Below are positions 1 to 10,803 of a DNA stretch of 64,000 bases, in pieces. Origin of the DNA: Lucinisca nassula. Lineage: Eukaryota > Mollusca > Bivalvia > Lucinida > Lucinidae. Every line of letters starts with the position of its first letter. The stretch's first letter is position 1. A program made the translations under genes and the position numbers. The notes beneath the pieces were generated by a model. The model made no database searches. It worked only from the letters and a program-made list of their open reading frames with translations, and was not told where the DNA came from. The DNA is taken from the NCBI GenBank assembly GCA_963580285.1, contig OY757014.1, positions 20,066,088 to 20,130,087 on the forward strand, written 5' to 3'.

Positions 1-294
1 TCGGGGCTTGAAGAAATAGATGGGCTGCATGATGCTTCCAAGCAGAGCTGAAACCGGCCCGCACACGAGTACTGGTAATCTGCTTAGAGGATCTAAGCCT
101 GCCCAGGCAAAGAGGTGCGAGTCGGACCGTCCATGCATATAAACCCTATTGGTTTTGATTAGGCGGCAGGGCGTGAGATGTCATTTCATCTCAGTGTCGG
201 ATAAAAATACCACAAAATTGGAAGCAACGTCTCCAAAATGACCTATACAGTGTTGATGGGGACGTTAAACCTCAAATCAAACAATACAAAACAC
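1..294 (+). mobile_element. SINE-A copy, possibly cut by window start
   Basis: Family reference entry. SINE-A is about 300 bp: head GGGCTTGAAGAAATAGATGG, middle GGATCTAAGCCTGCCCAGG, end GACGTTAAACCTCAAATC followed by a CAAA-type tail. No convincing tRNA A/B boxes are seen, but copies elsewhere in the window have 8-13 bp target duplications, so it behaves as a retroposon. This copy runs from the head to the ACAATACAAAAC tail. Confidence 0.8.
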
Positions 295-1860
295 AGTATC
301 GTGGCCGGACTGGTAACCATACGTCACGGTCGATTGATTTAACCTTTTTAGCTTAAGGGCATGGTGCCTAAGCGTATTGTAATCATGCAATCGTTTGGTT
401 TCAAAATCTAAGCACCGAAAGTGTTGGTCGGATGTAGGTTGGGGTAAAAAAACCTGGGCCGAGATTAAACTGTTTAATTTAACTCTGAAATTCCAAACAA
501 ATAGTGAAGATTTTGATAAGAAGCGCGTTCTGCAGCGTCCGAACTTGGTCTACGATGTTTGCCAAGCTCACCCTTTGATTCCAGGATGACCCTCTTCAGT
601 CTTATGGAATACCCTGATCTCACTGCGGCTATTTTCGGCAAGAAAAAGGTTATTCTGAGAAGTCAGTGATAGTCACGCAGACGTTAACTCTGAATCGCCT
701 TTTTATTAGTAACTTCGGGTCGAATGCCAAACAATCAACCCAAACATAGCCGGGTCGTTTGTCAGTCTTGGTTACATGTAAGTGTTATCTGTAAAATCTG
801 CACTTGAAAAAATGTTCGATCTGGCAAACAATGTAGACTAACATCAAACGCCACAGAACACGGTGCTGATCTTGTTCTACATTTTTTGCATCAGCTACTA
901 AACTTCCGTTCAGTTTAAACGGATCAGTCCAAGTCCTCGTTCATGACCAGCCTGCATTTAGAGACAATCGGCATGAGTGTTGTCAGTGCTTTGATTTATT
1001 TACTGCCTTGAGTTTCTGGAGTGTACTCTTCCATCGCTGAAGTTGGGCTCGTCCATTCTGCTAAATATGGCACCTAGAATTATATCACAGGACCTACACT
1101 GTTTACATAGGTATCTGTACCATATTCCAGGGTTGAAAGGGACAGCCTTTCTCGCAAAGTCTGATATACACCTAGTTGTAACTGACCTAGACTTGACCTC
1201 GAATGTCGGAAAACCCATTAATATTCTGGTCTGCAGCTGACCGGCTAGTATTTAAGGATTAAATATTGACAGCACTGTTAGAAAACAGTGTAAATCCTGA
1301 GCAGACGTCAAAGCAGATGCCGCATTGATCTAGATATACAGTCTCGCATGATGCAGCTGATTCATATGAAGTGCTGAATATATTCTCTGAAAGGTAAGAT
1401 AAAATCATCAAGTCGTCTGCTTCAAAAGTTTGTATTGCGATTATAGAATGTACAATTTTGATAACTGCGCCTAACCGGACTACATTTTTGTGCGGACTCA
1501 TATTTCTTTGGCGGTCAAAGCCGGAAGAAAGTCGTAAGAAAGCCGGAACTACTTTACAACACGCAGGACAGCTAGAGATGACAGATAAAATCTGTCATTA
1601 AAAATCGAACAATTACAGAGATGAAACAGCGGTGAGGACTTGACAGCATGAAATAACTGAAATGCTGTAAGAAACGAAAACTAACGGTTAGACTCCGGTG
1701 GGCACAACCAGAGCCCAGGCATCAGGTACGAACCAATATTACCTAAATTAAATTTTAAGTAAATTTAACGCTAAAACCGTCATGGAACCTGAGGCCTGAC
1801 CGGTCGGCGTGCAATGAAAATAACTAGATAAAAGCCTAAGTTTTCACAGCAAAATAAAGC
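295..1860. other. Unique sequence, no gene recognised
   Basis: No open frame resembles a known protein. Two degenerate copies of the palindromic cassette described at 24040 lie at about 824-890 and 1280-1346; both keep parts of the ACAGTGTAGA...GATC stem. Short frames here have no homology I can recognise. Confidence 0.5.
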
Positions 1861-1863
1861 GCC

Positions 1864-1920
1864 CCTCTCTCTCTTTCTCTCTCCCTCTCCCTCTCTCCCT
1901 CTCTCTCTCTCTCTCTCCCT

Positions 1921-2002
<82 letters not shown>
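1864..2002. repeat. (CT)n microsatellite
   Basis: About 139 bp of CT dinucleotides with CCCT interruptions in the first half and a pure run in the second. The 205-aa minus-strand frame across it is a translation of this tract (RERERE) and is not a gene. Confidence 0.97.
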
Positions 2003-2005
<3 letters not shown>

Positions 2006-2742
2006 GTAGGTCCATACATACTCGTTAAAATGACTCTCCAAAAGAAGAAATAAAGGAAATGATCCAGAATTAACCCACGGCTCCCAACAGAGACTCCAAA
2101 AACATAAATTAAACTGGACCCTGATGGAAACATCAATAACGAAAAGCCAGAAGGATAGCTACTTTCCCATAAAATAGCCAATTGACTATCCAAAGCGAAA
2201 AATATAAAGCGATACACGCACTCAAAGACGAACTCTAACAAATGTAAACCGCGACAGAATAACCGCCTTGGAAAGGTCAGTGAAACGAATTCCACTGCGT
2301 GGGGTGGGGGGGGGGAGGCGGGGGGGGGGGAGCTTAAATCGATTATACGCGGCCGCAATCCTCGCCCAATTAGACAAATTATTTGTTCAGTCCCCATGAA
2401 CCCTTTAACAAGAGGTCCATGGTGGTCCTTATTCGCTCACCTAACTTATGATGTAATAACATGGCTGCTTACAGGTTCTTCTATATTTAGCTTTGAAAGT
2501 CATTTTGTACAGCGGAGAGGGGTCATTAAAGGAAGATTTCTGTGTTGGCTTGGAATCAGGAGCTGTTCTTTAAAGAGTTTACCATTTTTAGCTGTGCAAT
2601 CTGGTGGACATTTTTTTCAGCAGACCCACCCCCATTTTAGCGATTTTAGCAATCATCATTACACTTATACCTACTTTGATGCTCCAAGCATTTATAGGTT
2701 CTGCTATTTTTTTGGGTCGATCGTTTATCAGATCATCGCGTG
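2003..2742. other. No gene recognised; G-rich run inside
   Basis: Contains a G-run block at about 2301-2331 (potential quadruplex). The 115-aa frame starting at 2396 has no recognisable domain and runs into the FB-1 fragment, so I do not call it a gene. Confidence 0.4.
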
Positions 2743-2749
2743 AACAAGA

Positions 2750-2828
2750 CAGTGAAATGAAAACCCCCGTAATACACTTTATATAGAGAAAACTGGGGTT
2801 TACGGGGGTATACATTATTTTTCTCACT
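2750..2828. mobile_element. FB-1 fragment (side hairpin only)
   Basis: Carries the GTGAAATGA edge, the AAACTGGGGTTTACGGGGG hairpin arm and the ACATTATTTTTCTCA edge seen in FB-1 copies at 58843 and 60355. The central palindrome is absent. Confidence 0.7.
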
Positions 2829-2859
2829 TTTTGCTAGTAGTATAGGGGACTCTATGGTG

Positions 2860-3090
2860 CCAATGACGTCACAAGCCGGTCGACAAGATGGCCGCCATTT
2901 TGACCTGGGTTTGACCTCGCGGGGGTCGCTCTCGATGCGGAGTTTGAGACCAAGATGGCCACCATAAGCCGGCTGAGGTGACGCGTTTAGTGGAAACGCC
3001 CTAGACCACGGGAAGGTAGCGTCACGTCCTAGGGCACGGGGGTCTTCTATATATACAGGATCATCTACAAGGTGGAGAGAACGCGGCGTC
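2860..3090 (+). promoter_or_regulatory. Promoter-like GC-rich stretch
   Basis: A perfect CRE palindrome TGACGTCA lies at 2864-2871. Back-to-back YY1-like motifs AAGATGGC and GCCGCCATTTTG lie at 2885-2902, another AAGATGGCCACC near 2953, and a TATATATA box at 3048-3055. The order CRE, YY1, TATA and the local rise in GC resemble an RNA polymerase II promoter. No downstream coding exon is recognised, so this may be a relic or a promoter within a repeat. Confidence 0.3.
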
Positions 3091-4396
3091 TCAAATTGGT
3101 CTGCACTGTTTGCTCAGGCCTGTCTGTAGGGGTCTCGGACATTCGTTCCGGGTTCAAAGGAAAGAAAATAAGGGCTTAGGCGAAGGCGAAATTCATCCGA
3201 TTTTGGCTACTTAAAATTGCGTAATCGCTTACTAATTCCCACACCACGCTATTCCGACTGCAAATGGCTTATACATAGGGCCAACGTACCAGTACGTGTA
3301 CTTCCTTTCAACCCAAATTCCGCGAAGGCGTCCACTTCGATCCGAACCGGATAGGAGCGGTGAAGCTCGAGCCCTTCTTCTTCTTTTGACTAAATTAGAT
3401 GTCAAAATATTTAGCAGACGAATTAAATAAGATGCGAAAACATTAGCAGACGACAATAAAAATACGGGTTTTTAGTAAATAATTCGCATTATTTTGCCTA
3501 CTCCCTTTGCTGCCTCGTCACTAAATGATTGCAGAATGGCTAAACTCTTCGTTTAATATGTCGGCTGACCCTAGATGACCTTTCAGACCGGTGTAGGTCT
3601 TCACCACTAGCTATCGGAAAATGGAACACTCCGTACTTATTAGGCTGGGAGAGTCCATTGTCATACATGGGTTAGACTATTTACGATTATAGAACGTGGA
3701 TCTATAATGAGAAAAACATTCGCCCATTCCGCACTCATTACGAGCACTCACCATTTCAAGCCTAACATCCTATAAATGAAACGAGGCAAACAGCGTAGAT
3801 CCTGATGACACGGCCCTAGGCAAATGGTACGGGCTACGACCCATTATACGGAATATTTTGAATCATGACTTTTTTCATGAAAATGAGCAAGAAGCCTAAA
3901 ATCATATCGTAGATGGCACATTTCTATCAGAGTTTTATAAAAAAATATGCATAGGCGTGACAGTAAATGCCATTTTTCAACTACCTGTCGATTCCACTCG
4001 TCTAAGATGGAAGAACTCATTCGGCTTAAATGGCCTTTGGTCAGTATTTATCGTGTTACAGGACTGACACATTAAATTCGACACCATTTCAAGCCTATTT
4101 ATACGCTGTTTTTTTTCTAACTTCGACTAGTTTATTTATATACATCGCCATTGTCTAAATACTCCAGGAAGACGGAAAATTCTCTCCGTCGCAGATGAAA
4201 TTTAATGAGAAAAGATTCACCCCATTTCGCCCTTTGAATCGTCTTCACTCGTCTAAGAAACTCATTCGATTTAAATGGGTTTATGTCAGTTTTATCGCGT
4301 TACGGGTCGTTAAAATTAGCCGCATTAATTGTTTTTCAACACTTACCCAGGTATTAACTTTTATGAATTCCGATGGTCACCGTCACTTCAGCCGCC

Positions 4397-4558
4397 CCCG
4401 CTCATAGGGGATTAAAGAAAAAGATGAGGCTGCGCAGAGCTGAAACGACCTCATACTGGAAAGGTTCTAAGGCTGCCAAGGCAAAGCGGTGCGAGGCGGC
4501 CTCTATAAACCCTATCGGTTTCATCGGGCGACAGGTCTTGAGATGTCATTTCGTCTCC
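4397..4558 (+). mobile_element. SINE-A fragment
   Basis: Matches the SINE-A head and middle (GCAGAGCTGAAAC, GGCAAAGCGGTGCGAG, TATAAACCCTAT) with small deletions. It stops at the TCATTTCGTCTC segment, where it abuts a SINE-C piece. Confidence 0.7.
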
Positions 4559-4561
4559 GTA

Positions 4562-4806
4562 TCTTTTCCTTTCTTATACTGCGATCGGTCACATTTGACC
4601 ATTACTCGCAGGTGTACATTACATACACTCCAGATTGCAGGGTTGAAAGCCTACAAAGTCATCGTGTAATTACGATAGGGGTCTTTGACCTGCACAGGAG
4701 ATGACTCTTCCAGCATAGGGACCTCCAGTTAACGTCCCGAACCGAAGGACGGTGCAATTTTTGGCTTTTACCCCAGCAAATGATGCCAATGGAACGTGCT
4801 CGGACA
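4562..4806 (-). mobile_element. SINE-C 3' fragment
   Basis: On the minus strand this matches the body of SINE-C (reference copy at 33537): GTGCACCGTCCTTCGG-like block, TTAAAGACCCC block and the TGTAATGTACACCTG end. The tRNA-like head is missing. Confidence 0.7.
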
Positions 4807-5183
4807 CAGACCGAATTGTCTACACTCGTCTAAGATGGAAGGACTCATTCGGCTTAAATGGGGTAAGGTGAGTTCCTTTAAACGCCGTTTGATGACCTTT
4901 ATGTATTATAACAAATATTTCTCAATTTCGATACACGTTTTCCGCGTATGCCTATTGACCCTTTTCGGGGACATTTGCAAACAGTGTGGGCCCAGATCAG
5001 ACGCGTCGGTCGATGTAGGTCTTGACCTCATTAATCTCGCAAAGCTTATCGCTAACTTAAAACCGCTTTTATTGGAACACTCCATAATTTTAGGCAGAAG
5101 ATTCCATTGTGGGTTTGACCATGAGAATATGGCATATAGATTTATACGCTGTTTTTTCACATGGTTCTCTAACTTTATATGGT

Positions 5184-5262
5184 AGGGGTCTTTAAACTGC
5201 ACCGTACCGATCCGAAGGACGGTGCACTTTTTGGGTTTCATCCCCGGGAGCGTGTTCGGACA
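5184..5262 (-). mobile_element. SINE-C internal fragment
   Basis: Contains CCGATCCGAAGGACGGTGCA and GCGTGTTCGGACATC, the reverse complement of the SINE-C middle. Short and isolated. Confidence 0.6.
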
Positions 5263-5458
5263 TCAAAATAATCAGCGCGTCAGACATACATACAACAGAA
5301 CCATCTCGTTAAAGATACGTTGTGGATGGGTGTTGAGGTGGATCATTAAATACGGTTTCGGGATCCAGCCTCGGTGAGGCGGCGCATAACGCCTAAGTTC
5401 TGAGCGTTTGTTAGAATGAGGTGATCCCTGAAAGACATCTAAAAAATCGAAGAAGTAA

Positions 5459-5715
5459 CAGTATCGAATATCTACTTTGTCGTGTAAAAGGAGCGCTACG
5501 AAAAAAAAAATCAAGGTAATAGCAGTAACGAGAATCTACCTTATCGCGCATAAGGCTTGCTACGAAGAAAAATCAAAGGAATAACAGTACCGAGAATCTA
5601 CCTTATCGTGCATAAGGCTTGCTACGAAGAAAAATCAAAGTAGTAGCAGTGCCGAGAATCTACCTTATTGTGCATAAGGCTTACAACCAAAAAAAATCAA
5701 AGTACTAACAGTGCC
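5459..5715. repeat. 62-bp tandem repeat, four units
   Basis: The motif GAGAATCTACCTTATCG followed by ATAAGGCTTGCTACGAAG recurs at 5530, 5592 and 5654 (62-bp spacing), with a more diverged first unit near 5465. Confidence 0.9.
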
Positions 5716-5754
5716 TCAATTCACAATTAAGACAGATTACATGCATACATACAT

Positions 5755-6359
5755 ACACACACCCCTCCCTCCTCTTTCTCCTCCTCTCCTTTCCCTCCTC
5801 CTCCTCCATTTCTCCTTCCCCATCCTCCTCCTCTCTCCTCCTCCTCCTCCCACATCCGCTTTCCTCCTCCTTCTCCCTACGCCTCCCCTCCTAGTCCAGC
5901 TCCCCTCCTCCTCCTCTTCCTTTCCCTCCTCTCCTTCTCCTCCCTAATCCTACTTTCCCTCCTCCTCCTCCTCCATTTCTCCTTCCCCTCCTTCTCCCTA
6001 CGGCCTCCCCTTCTAGTCCATCTCTCCTCCTCCTCCTCTTTCTCCTCCTTTCCCTCCTCCTCCTCCTCCTCCCTACGCCTCCCCTCTTAGTGCATCTCCC
6101 CTCCTCCTCTTCCTTCCCCTCCTCCTCCCTCCTCCTTTCCCTCCTCCTCCTCCTCCATTTCTCCTTCCCCTCCTCCTCCTCCCTCCTCCTCCTCACACAT
6201 CCGCTTTCCCTCCTCCTCCTCCTCCTACGCCTCCCCTCCTAGTCCATCTCTCTTCCTCCTTCTCCTCCTCCTCCCTCCTCCTGCTTTCCCTCCTCCTCCT
6301 CAATTTCTCCTTCCCCATCCTCCTCTTTCCTGCTCCTCCTCCTCCCTACGCCTCCCCTC
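5755..6359. repeat. Polypyrimidine (CCT)n tract
   Basis: About 600 bp of almost pure C/T on the plus strand built from CTCCTCCTC units, with recurring CCCTACGCCTCCCCTC blocks. The tract is of a type that can form triplex DNA. It runs directly into the assembly gap. The 101-aa minus frame (R/E/G-rich) is a shadow. Confidence 0.95.
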
Positions 6360-6559
6360 NNNNNNNNNNNNNNNNNNNNNNNNNNNNNNNNNNNNNNNNN
6401 NNNNNNNNNNNNNNNNNNNNNNNNNNNNNNNNNNNNNNNNNNNNNNNNNNNNNNNNNNNNNNNNNNNNNNNNNNNNNNNNNNNNNNNNNNNNNNNNNNNN
6501 NNNNNNNNNNNNNNNNNNNNNNNNNNNNNNNNNNNNNNNNNNNNNNNNNNNNNNNNNNN
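6360..6559. other. Assembly gap (200 N)
   Basis: Exactly 200 N. The round size suggests an arbitrary-length scaffold gap placed where simple repeats defeated assembly. Confidence 0.99.
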
Positions 6560-6945
6560 GCTCGGCCTGCCTGTCTAATTGCCCTTTCCGCCTGCCTTAC
6601 TTCCTGCCTACCTGCCTGACCATTCTGCCTTCTGCCTACCAGCCAGCCCGTTCTGTCTGCCTGTCTGCTCGTTCTGCCTGCCCGCTCGGCCTGCCTGCCT
6701 GTCTGCCCGTTCTGCCTGCCTGTCTGCCTGCGCGTTCTGCCTGCTTGCCTACCTGCCCGTTCTGCTGCTTGCCTGCCCGTTCTGCCTGCCTGCCTTCCCG
6801 TTCTGCCTTCCTGCCCCTTCTGCTTGCCCCTTCTGCCTGCCAGCCAGTTCTGTCTGCCTGGCCTGCGTACCCATTCTGTCTGTCCGGCCTGCCTTGCCTT
6901 CCCATTCTGTCTTGCCTAGCCTACCCGGTCTACCTTCCTATAACC
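6560..6945 (-). repeat. CAGG minisatellite, inverted orientation
   Basis: Units of CTGCCTGCCCGTTCTG on the plus strand, the reverse complement of the GGCAGGCAGAACGG units at 7779, 9573 and 12355. Open frames here (Pro/Cys/Leu-rich) come from stop-free repeat. Confidence 0.95.
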
Positions 6946-6957
6946 GCATACTACTAC

Positions 6958-7094
6958 TGTAGGTAGGTAAGTAGGTAGGTAGGTAGGTAGGTAGGTAGGT
7001 AGGTAGGTAGGTAGGTAGGTAGGTAGAAAAGTCGTTTTTTTGTAGGTAGGTAGGTAGGTGTGTGTGGGGGGGGGGGGGGGGGTAGGTAGGTAGG
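6958..7094. repeat. (TAGG)n with poly-G run
   Basis: Near-perfect GTAGGTAGG tetranucleotides, interrupted by a short AAAAGTCGTTTTTTTG segment, then a 20-bp scale G-run at about 7066-7082. Confidence 0.95.
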
Positions 7095-7392
7095 TTTTGT
7101 TTGTTTGAATTGGAGTTTAACGGCCCAGTCAACACTAGTTAGGTCATTTTTGAACCGGTCAGTTTACCTAGCCACACCTTTCCTGGACAGACTTACGCGT
7201 AAGCGGTTAACCAGTACAGTGCACATTCTTTCGCCAGAAACTGACAACTGCCCTTCTTGTATCATCGAAAGGGAGATAATTAACGTAGAAAAGATTTCAT
7301 GATCAATCTCCACGAAAGAATGTTGCCGACCCCGGCAGGTATCTAACCCGCGTCCTCTTGATCACCAGTCAGACGCGCATCCGACCGAGGCA
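7095..7392 (-). mobile_element. SINE-B copy, near full length
   Basis: SINE-B read on the minus strand begins with a tRNA-like head (CGGTCGGATGCGCGTCTGAC, then the loop GGTGATCA and a B-box-like GCGGGTTAGATACC), continues through GAAAGAATGTGCACTGTACT and ends GGGCCGTTAAACTCCA plus a CAAA tail. Related copies are at 44173 and 46311. Confidence 0.8.
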
Positions 7393-7778
7393 AAGGTAGG
7401 TAAGTAGATAGGTAAGAGTGGGATGGTATGAGTGGGATGGCAGGTGGGTCTTTGGCAGGCAGGCAGGCTGAGTCGGGTTAGTAGTCAGGTAGGCAGGTAG
7501 GTAGGTATGAAGGTATGAAGTTGGGTAGGAAGGTAGGTAGTTGGGTAGGAAGGTAGGTAGATTTTAGGAAGGAAGGTGGGTGGTTAAGTTGGTTGGTGGG
7601 TGGGCTGGCAGGCAGGCGTGCGGGCGGGACTATGGGTAGGTAGGTAGGTAAGGGAGGGTAGGTGGATTTTGTGTAGATAGGTACTTACCTACCTACCTAC
7701 CTACTTACTTACCTACCTACAGTAGAAGTATACGTTTAAAGGCAGTCAGACAAGACAGGACAGGCAAGGTAGAACGCG
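7393..7778. repeat. Degenerate TAGG/GGCAGG tetranucleotide block
   Basis: AGGTAGGTAGG units with variants, turning into ACCTACCTACC near 7684 and ending with GTAGAAGTATACG just before the CAGG minisatellite. The same junction motif (ACAGTAGTAGTATACGG) precedes the minisatellites at 9573 and 12355. Confidence 0.85.
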
Positions 7779-8166
7779 CAGCCAAGACATGCCGGGCAGG
7801 CAGAACGGGCATTTAGGCCGGACAGGTAGAATGGGCAGGCTTGCAGAACGGACAGGCAGCCAGACAGGCTGGCAAAAAGGGAGGCAAGCATGTGAGCCAG
7901 ACGGGCAGGCATGCAGGCAGAACGGACAGGCAGAACCGGTAGGCAGACCGGCAGAACGGTTAGGTAGTCAGGCAGAACGGGTAGGCAGGTATGCAGGCAG
8001 AATGGGTGGGAAGGCAGATAAAACGGATAGGCAGACAGGCGGAAAGAATGGAAAAGCAGGCAGGCAGATGGGTAGGAAGGCAGTCAGGCAGAACGGGTCC
8101 GCAGGCATGTAGGCAGAACGGGTAGGCAGGCAGGCAGAACGGATAGGCAGGCAGTACGGATGCAGG
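7779..8166 (+). repeat. CAGG minisatellite
   Basis: Irregular units of GGCAGGCAGAACGG with AT-containing variants. A 107-aa frame here is a repeat translation. Confidence 0.95.
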
Positions 8167-8576
8167 CAGGTCCGTTGATAGGCAGGCAGGTACGTTGATA
8201 GGTAGACAGGTACGTTGGTAAGCAGGTACGTTGGTAGGCAGGCGGGTAGGTACGTTGGTAGACAGGCAGGTAGGAAGGTAGGTCGGTTTTGGGTCAGTAT
8301 GTAGGTGGGTGGGTGAGTTGGTGGGTTGGTGGCTGGTTGGCTGTTGGGTGGGCGAGCTTTCCGGTAGGTACGTAGGTGTTGGGAATGTAGGTGAGATTTG
8401 GACAGATAGGTAGGTAGATAGGTTGGTAGATAGTTATGTACGTAGTTAGGTACCTAGGTAGGTAGGCAGGTAGGTAAGGAGGGTAGGGTAGGTGTGTTTT
8501 GTGTAGATATGTGCCTGCCTGCAGTAGTAATGTACGGTTTTAGGTAGGTACGTAGGTACCAACCCACCCTTTTCAA
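8167..8576. repeat. TAGG/TACGTTGG degenerate repeat
   Basis: Repeated CAGGTACGTTGGTAGGCAGG units pass into TAGG tetranucleotides and the block GTAGATAG...TGCAGTAGTAATGTACGG that recurs near 10384 and 13516. Confidence 0.85.
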
Positions 8577-8851
8577 CCTATAGTAGTCGCAGATAAGATT
8601 GACTTGGCAGAGCTATTCAGGTGTTGTCAATATGTGTCAAAATCGCTGAGTCAACCAGAAGATTCGGTAGAGTGCCTTTCGCACGCTTTCTGCAAGCGGA
8701 CGAAATGGTCATATACGCCGCAGCTATGCTTGTGTTACAGTGGAATTCAGACAATCGGGTGACTTGGTTTACCTTTTTGTTAATGGGATATTATTATGGC
8801 AGGTACAAACGATAGCTCCGCCTTGTCAATCTTATCTGCGGCTACTATACC
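8577..8851. mobile_element. 275-bp TIR element in the CTAC array
   Basis: Terminal inverted repeats of about 35 bp: left GTCGCAGATAAGATTGAC then GGCAGAGCTAT, right the reverse complement of GCCGCAGATAAGATTGAC then GGCGGAGCTATC. Both ends carry TATAGTAG outside the TIR. Flanks are CTAC/CCTA tetranucleotide sequence, so it inserted into the array. No transposase; the 64-aa frame is not recognisable. Superfamily not assignable. Confidence 0.75.
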
Positions 8852-9118
8852 TATCTACCTAACTACCGACATTCTTACCTACCTACCTATCTACAAACCC
8901 ATCCGCTATACCTACCTACTTACCAACCTACCTTCCTACAATCCCAAATATTAACCCACACAACATACCTACATACCTACACACGTGTCCACCTACCCAC
9001 CTTTCTTGGTGGATAACTACCTACATACCTACCTTCCTATCTACATTCCTATCTACCTCCCTATTTACCCACCTACAAACCCCTGCATGCCTGCCTGTCT
9101 GCCCGCCCACCCTATCTA
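8852..9118. repeat. (CTAC)n degenerate tetranucleotide
   Basis: CTACCTACC units with CCTTCC and CCACCCACC variants; same composition as 10441-10670 and 13563-13810. Confidence 0.9.
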
Positions 9119-9120
9119 CC

Positions 9121-9400
9121 GGCCCACGCCCATCGGGGCTTCGCGAAATAGATGGGCTGCATGATGCGTCCATGCAGAGCTGAAACCGACCGCACACGAG
9201 TACTGGTAAACCGCTTGGAAGATCTAAGGCTGCCCAGACAAAGTGATGCGAGTCGGACCAATCATACTTATAAATCATTTGGGCGACAGGGCTTGAGATG
9301 TCATTTCATCTCACTGTCGGGTAACAGTCCCACAAAATTGGAAGCAACGTCTCCAAAATGTCCTATAAAGTGTTTACGGGGTCATTAAACCTGAAATCAA
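9121..9400 (+). mobile_element. SINE-A copy, near full length
   Basis: Full head GGCCCACGCCCATCGGGGCT to GTCATTAAACCTGAAATC. A small deletion removes part of the middle GTCCATGC segment. Flanked on both sides by CTAC repeat. Confidence 0.85.
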
Positions 9401-9401
9401 A

Positions 9402-9572
9402 CGTACCTACCTATACCTACAAACCTAACTACCTACCCACCCACCCACCCACCCCCGCACACCTACCTACATACACAAAATGATCTACCTACCAACCTAT
9501 CTACCTACCAACCTACCTACCTACCTACCTACCCACCTACATTATTACCTACCTACAGTAGTAGTATGCTGT
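9402..9572. repeat. (CTAC)n tetranucleotide
   Basis: CTAC and CCAC units ending with ACCTACCTACAGTAGTAG, the junction that starts each roughly 3-kb higher-order unit. Confidence 0.9.
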
Positions 9573-10245
9573 TATAGGCAGGCAGGCAGGGTAGGGCAGG
9601 CAAGGCAGAACGGGAAGGCAAGGCAGACCGGGCAGGCAGAACGGGCACGCAGGCCAGGCAGACAGAACGGGCAGGCAGGCAGAACGGGCAAGCAGAACGG
9701 GAAGTCAGGCAGAACGGGTAGGCAGGCATGCAGAACGGGCAGGAAGGCAGCAGAACGAGTAGGCAGGCAAGCAGGCAGAACGGGCAGACAGGCAGAACGG
9801 GCAGACATGCAGGCAGAGCGGGCTGGCAGCAGGCAGAACAGGTAGGCAGGCCGGCAGACAGAACGGGCTGACAGGTATGCAGAAGGCGGAATGGGCAGGC
9901 AGGTAGGCAGGCAGTCAGGCAGGCAGTGAGGGCAGTTAGTTAGGCAGACAGGCAGAACTGGCAGGCAGGCAGAACGGACATGCAGGCAGGCAGAACGGGC
10001 AGGCAGGAAGACTGGCAGAACGGGCTGGCAGGCAGGCAGGCAGAACGGGCCGGCAGGCAGACAGAGCGGACAGGCAGGTAGGCAAGCAGAACTGGCAGGC
10101 AGGCAGGCGGCAGAATTGGCTGGCAGGCAGACAGAACGGGCAGGTAGGCGGCAGGCAGAACGGACAGGCAGACCAGGCAGGCATAACGCGCAGGCAGACA
10201 GGCAGACAGGCAGAACTGGCAGGCAGGCAGAACGTGCATGCATGC
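9573..10245 (+). repeat. CAGG minisatellite, higher-order unit 1
   Basis: GGCAGGCAGAACGG units. The first 90 bp match the start of the array at 12359 almost exactly (AGGGCAGGCAAGGCAGAACG shared). Minus-strand frames up to 223 aa are Cys/Leu/Pro repeat translations. Confidence 0.95.
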
Positions 10246-10680
10246 AGGCAGACAGAGGTTGGTAGGTAGGTAGTTATGTATGTAGATGATATGTAGACAT
10301 GCAGACAGGTAGGTAGGGAGGGGAGGGTCGGTATGTTTTGTGTAGATAGGTGCGTGCGTGTGTGCCTGCCTGCCTGCCTGCCTGCAGTAATGTTCCGTTT
10401 CAGGTAGGTAGGTAGGTAGGTACCCACCCACCCTATTCAACCTACCTAACTACCAACATTCTTACCTACCTACCTACCTACCCACCCGCCATACCTACCA
10501 ACTTACCATCCTACAATCCAAAATACTAACCCCGACAACCTACCTACATATCTACGTGTCCACCCACCTGCCTTTCCAGGTAGGTAACTACCTACATACC
10601 TACCTTCCTATCTACCTCCCTATTTACTTACCTACTAACCCCTGCATGCCTGCTTGTCTGTTCGCCCGCCCTACCTACCG
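10246..10680. repeat. TAGG then CTAC block, unit 1
   Basis: Corresponds to 13330-13812 at an offset of about 3.1 kb, sharing TGTTTTGTGTAGAT, CAACATTCTTACC, CGTGTCCACCCACC and CCCTGCATGCCTGCTTGTCT. Confidence 0.9.
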
Positions 10681-10803
10681 GTCCCCGCCCATTGGGGCTT
10701 GACGGAATAGATGGGCTGCATGATGCTTCCACGCAGAGCTGAAACCGACCGCACACGAGTACTGGTAAACCGCTTCGAAGATCTAAGGCTGCCAAGGCAA
10801 AGT
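10681..10803 (+). mobile_element. SINE-A head, unit 1 (truncated)
   Basis: Runs from CCCCGCCCATTGGGGCTTG to GCTGCCAAGGCAAAGT, then breaks exactly where its duplicate at 13813-13935 breaks. A 3' scrap of the same SINE (CTGCGAGTCAGACC) appears at 11111-11156. Confidence 0.85.

Larger units (their letters stand above)
3585..5195. repeat. Diverged dispersed repeat modules
   Basis: The motif CTCGTCTAAGATGGAAGAAC with its CATTCGGCTTAAATGG continuation recurs at about 3995, 4243 and 4815. A second module (GGAACACTCC ... CCATTGT) occurs near 3620 and 5075, and TTTATACGCTGTTTTTT near 4100 and 5150. Together they suggest an old duplicated element interrupted by the SINE pieces at 4397-4806. Confidence 0.5.

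Noticed and set aside
1780..2397. 205-aa minus-strand frame
   Set aside because: Its core is RERERE from the (CT)n tract, and the remainder has no recognisable domain.
9572..10440. Overlapping Cys-rich frames of 163-223 aa that could suggest a cysteine-rich secreted protein
   Set aside because: Same minisatellite composition, no signal peptide or conserved spacing, and the counterpart in the duplicated unit differs by repeat number.
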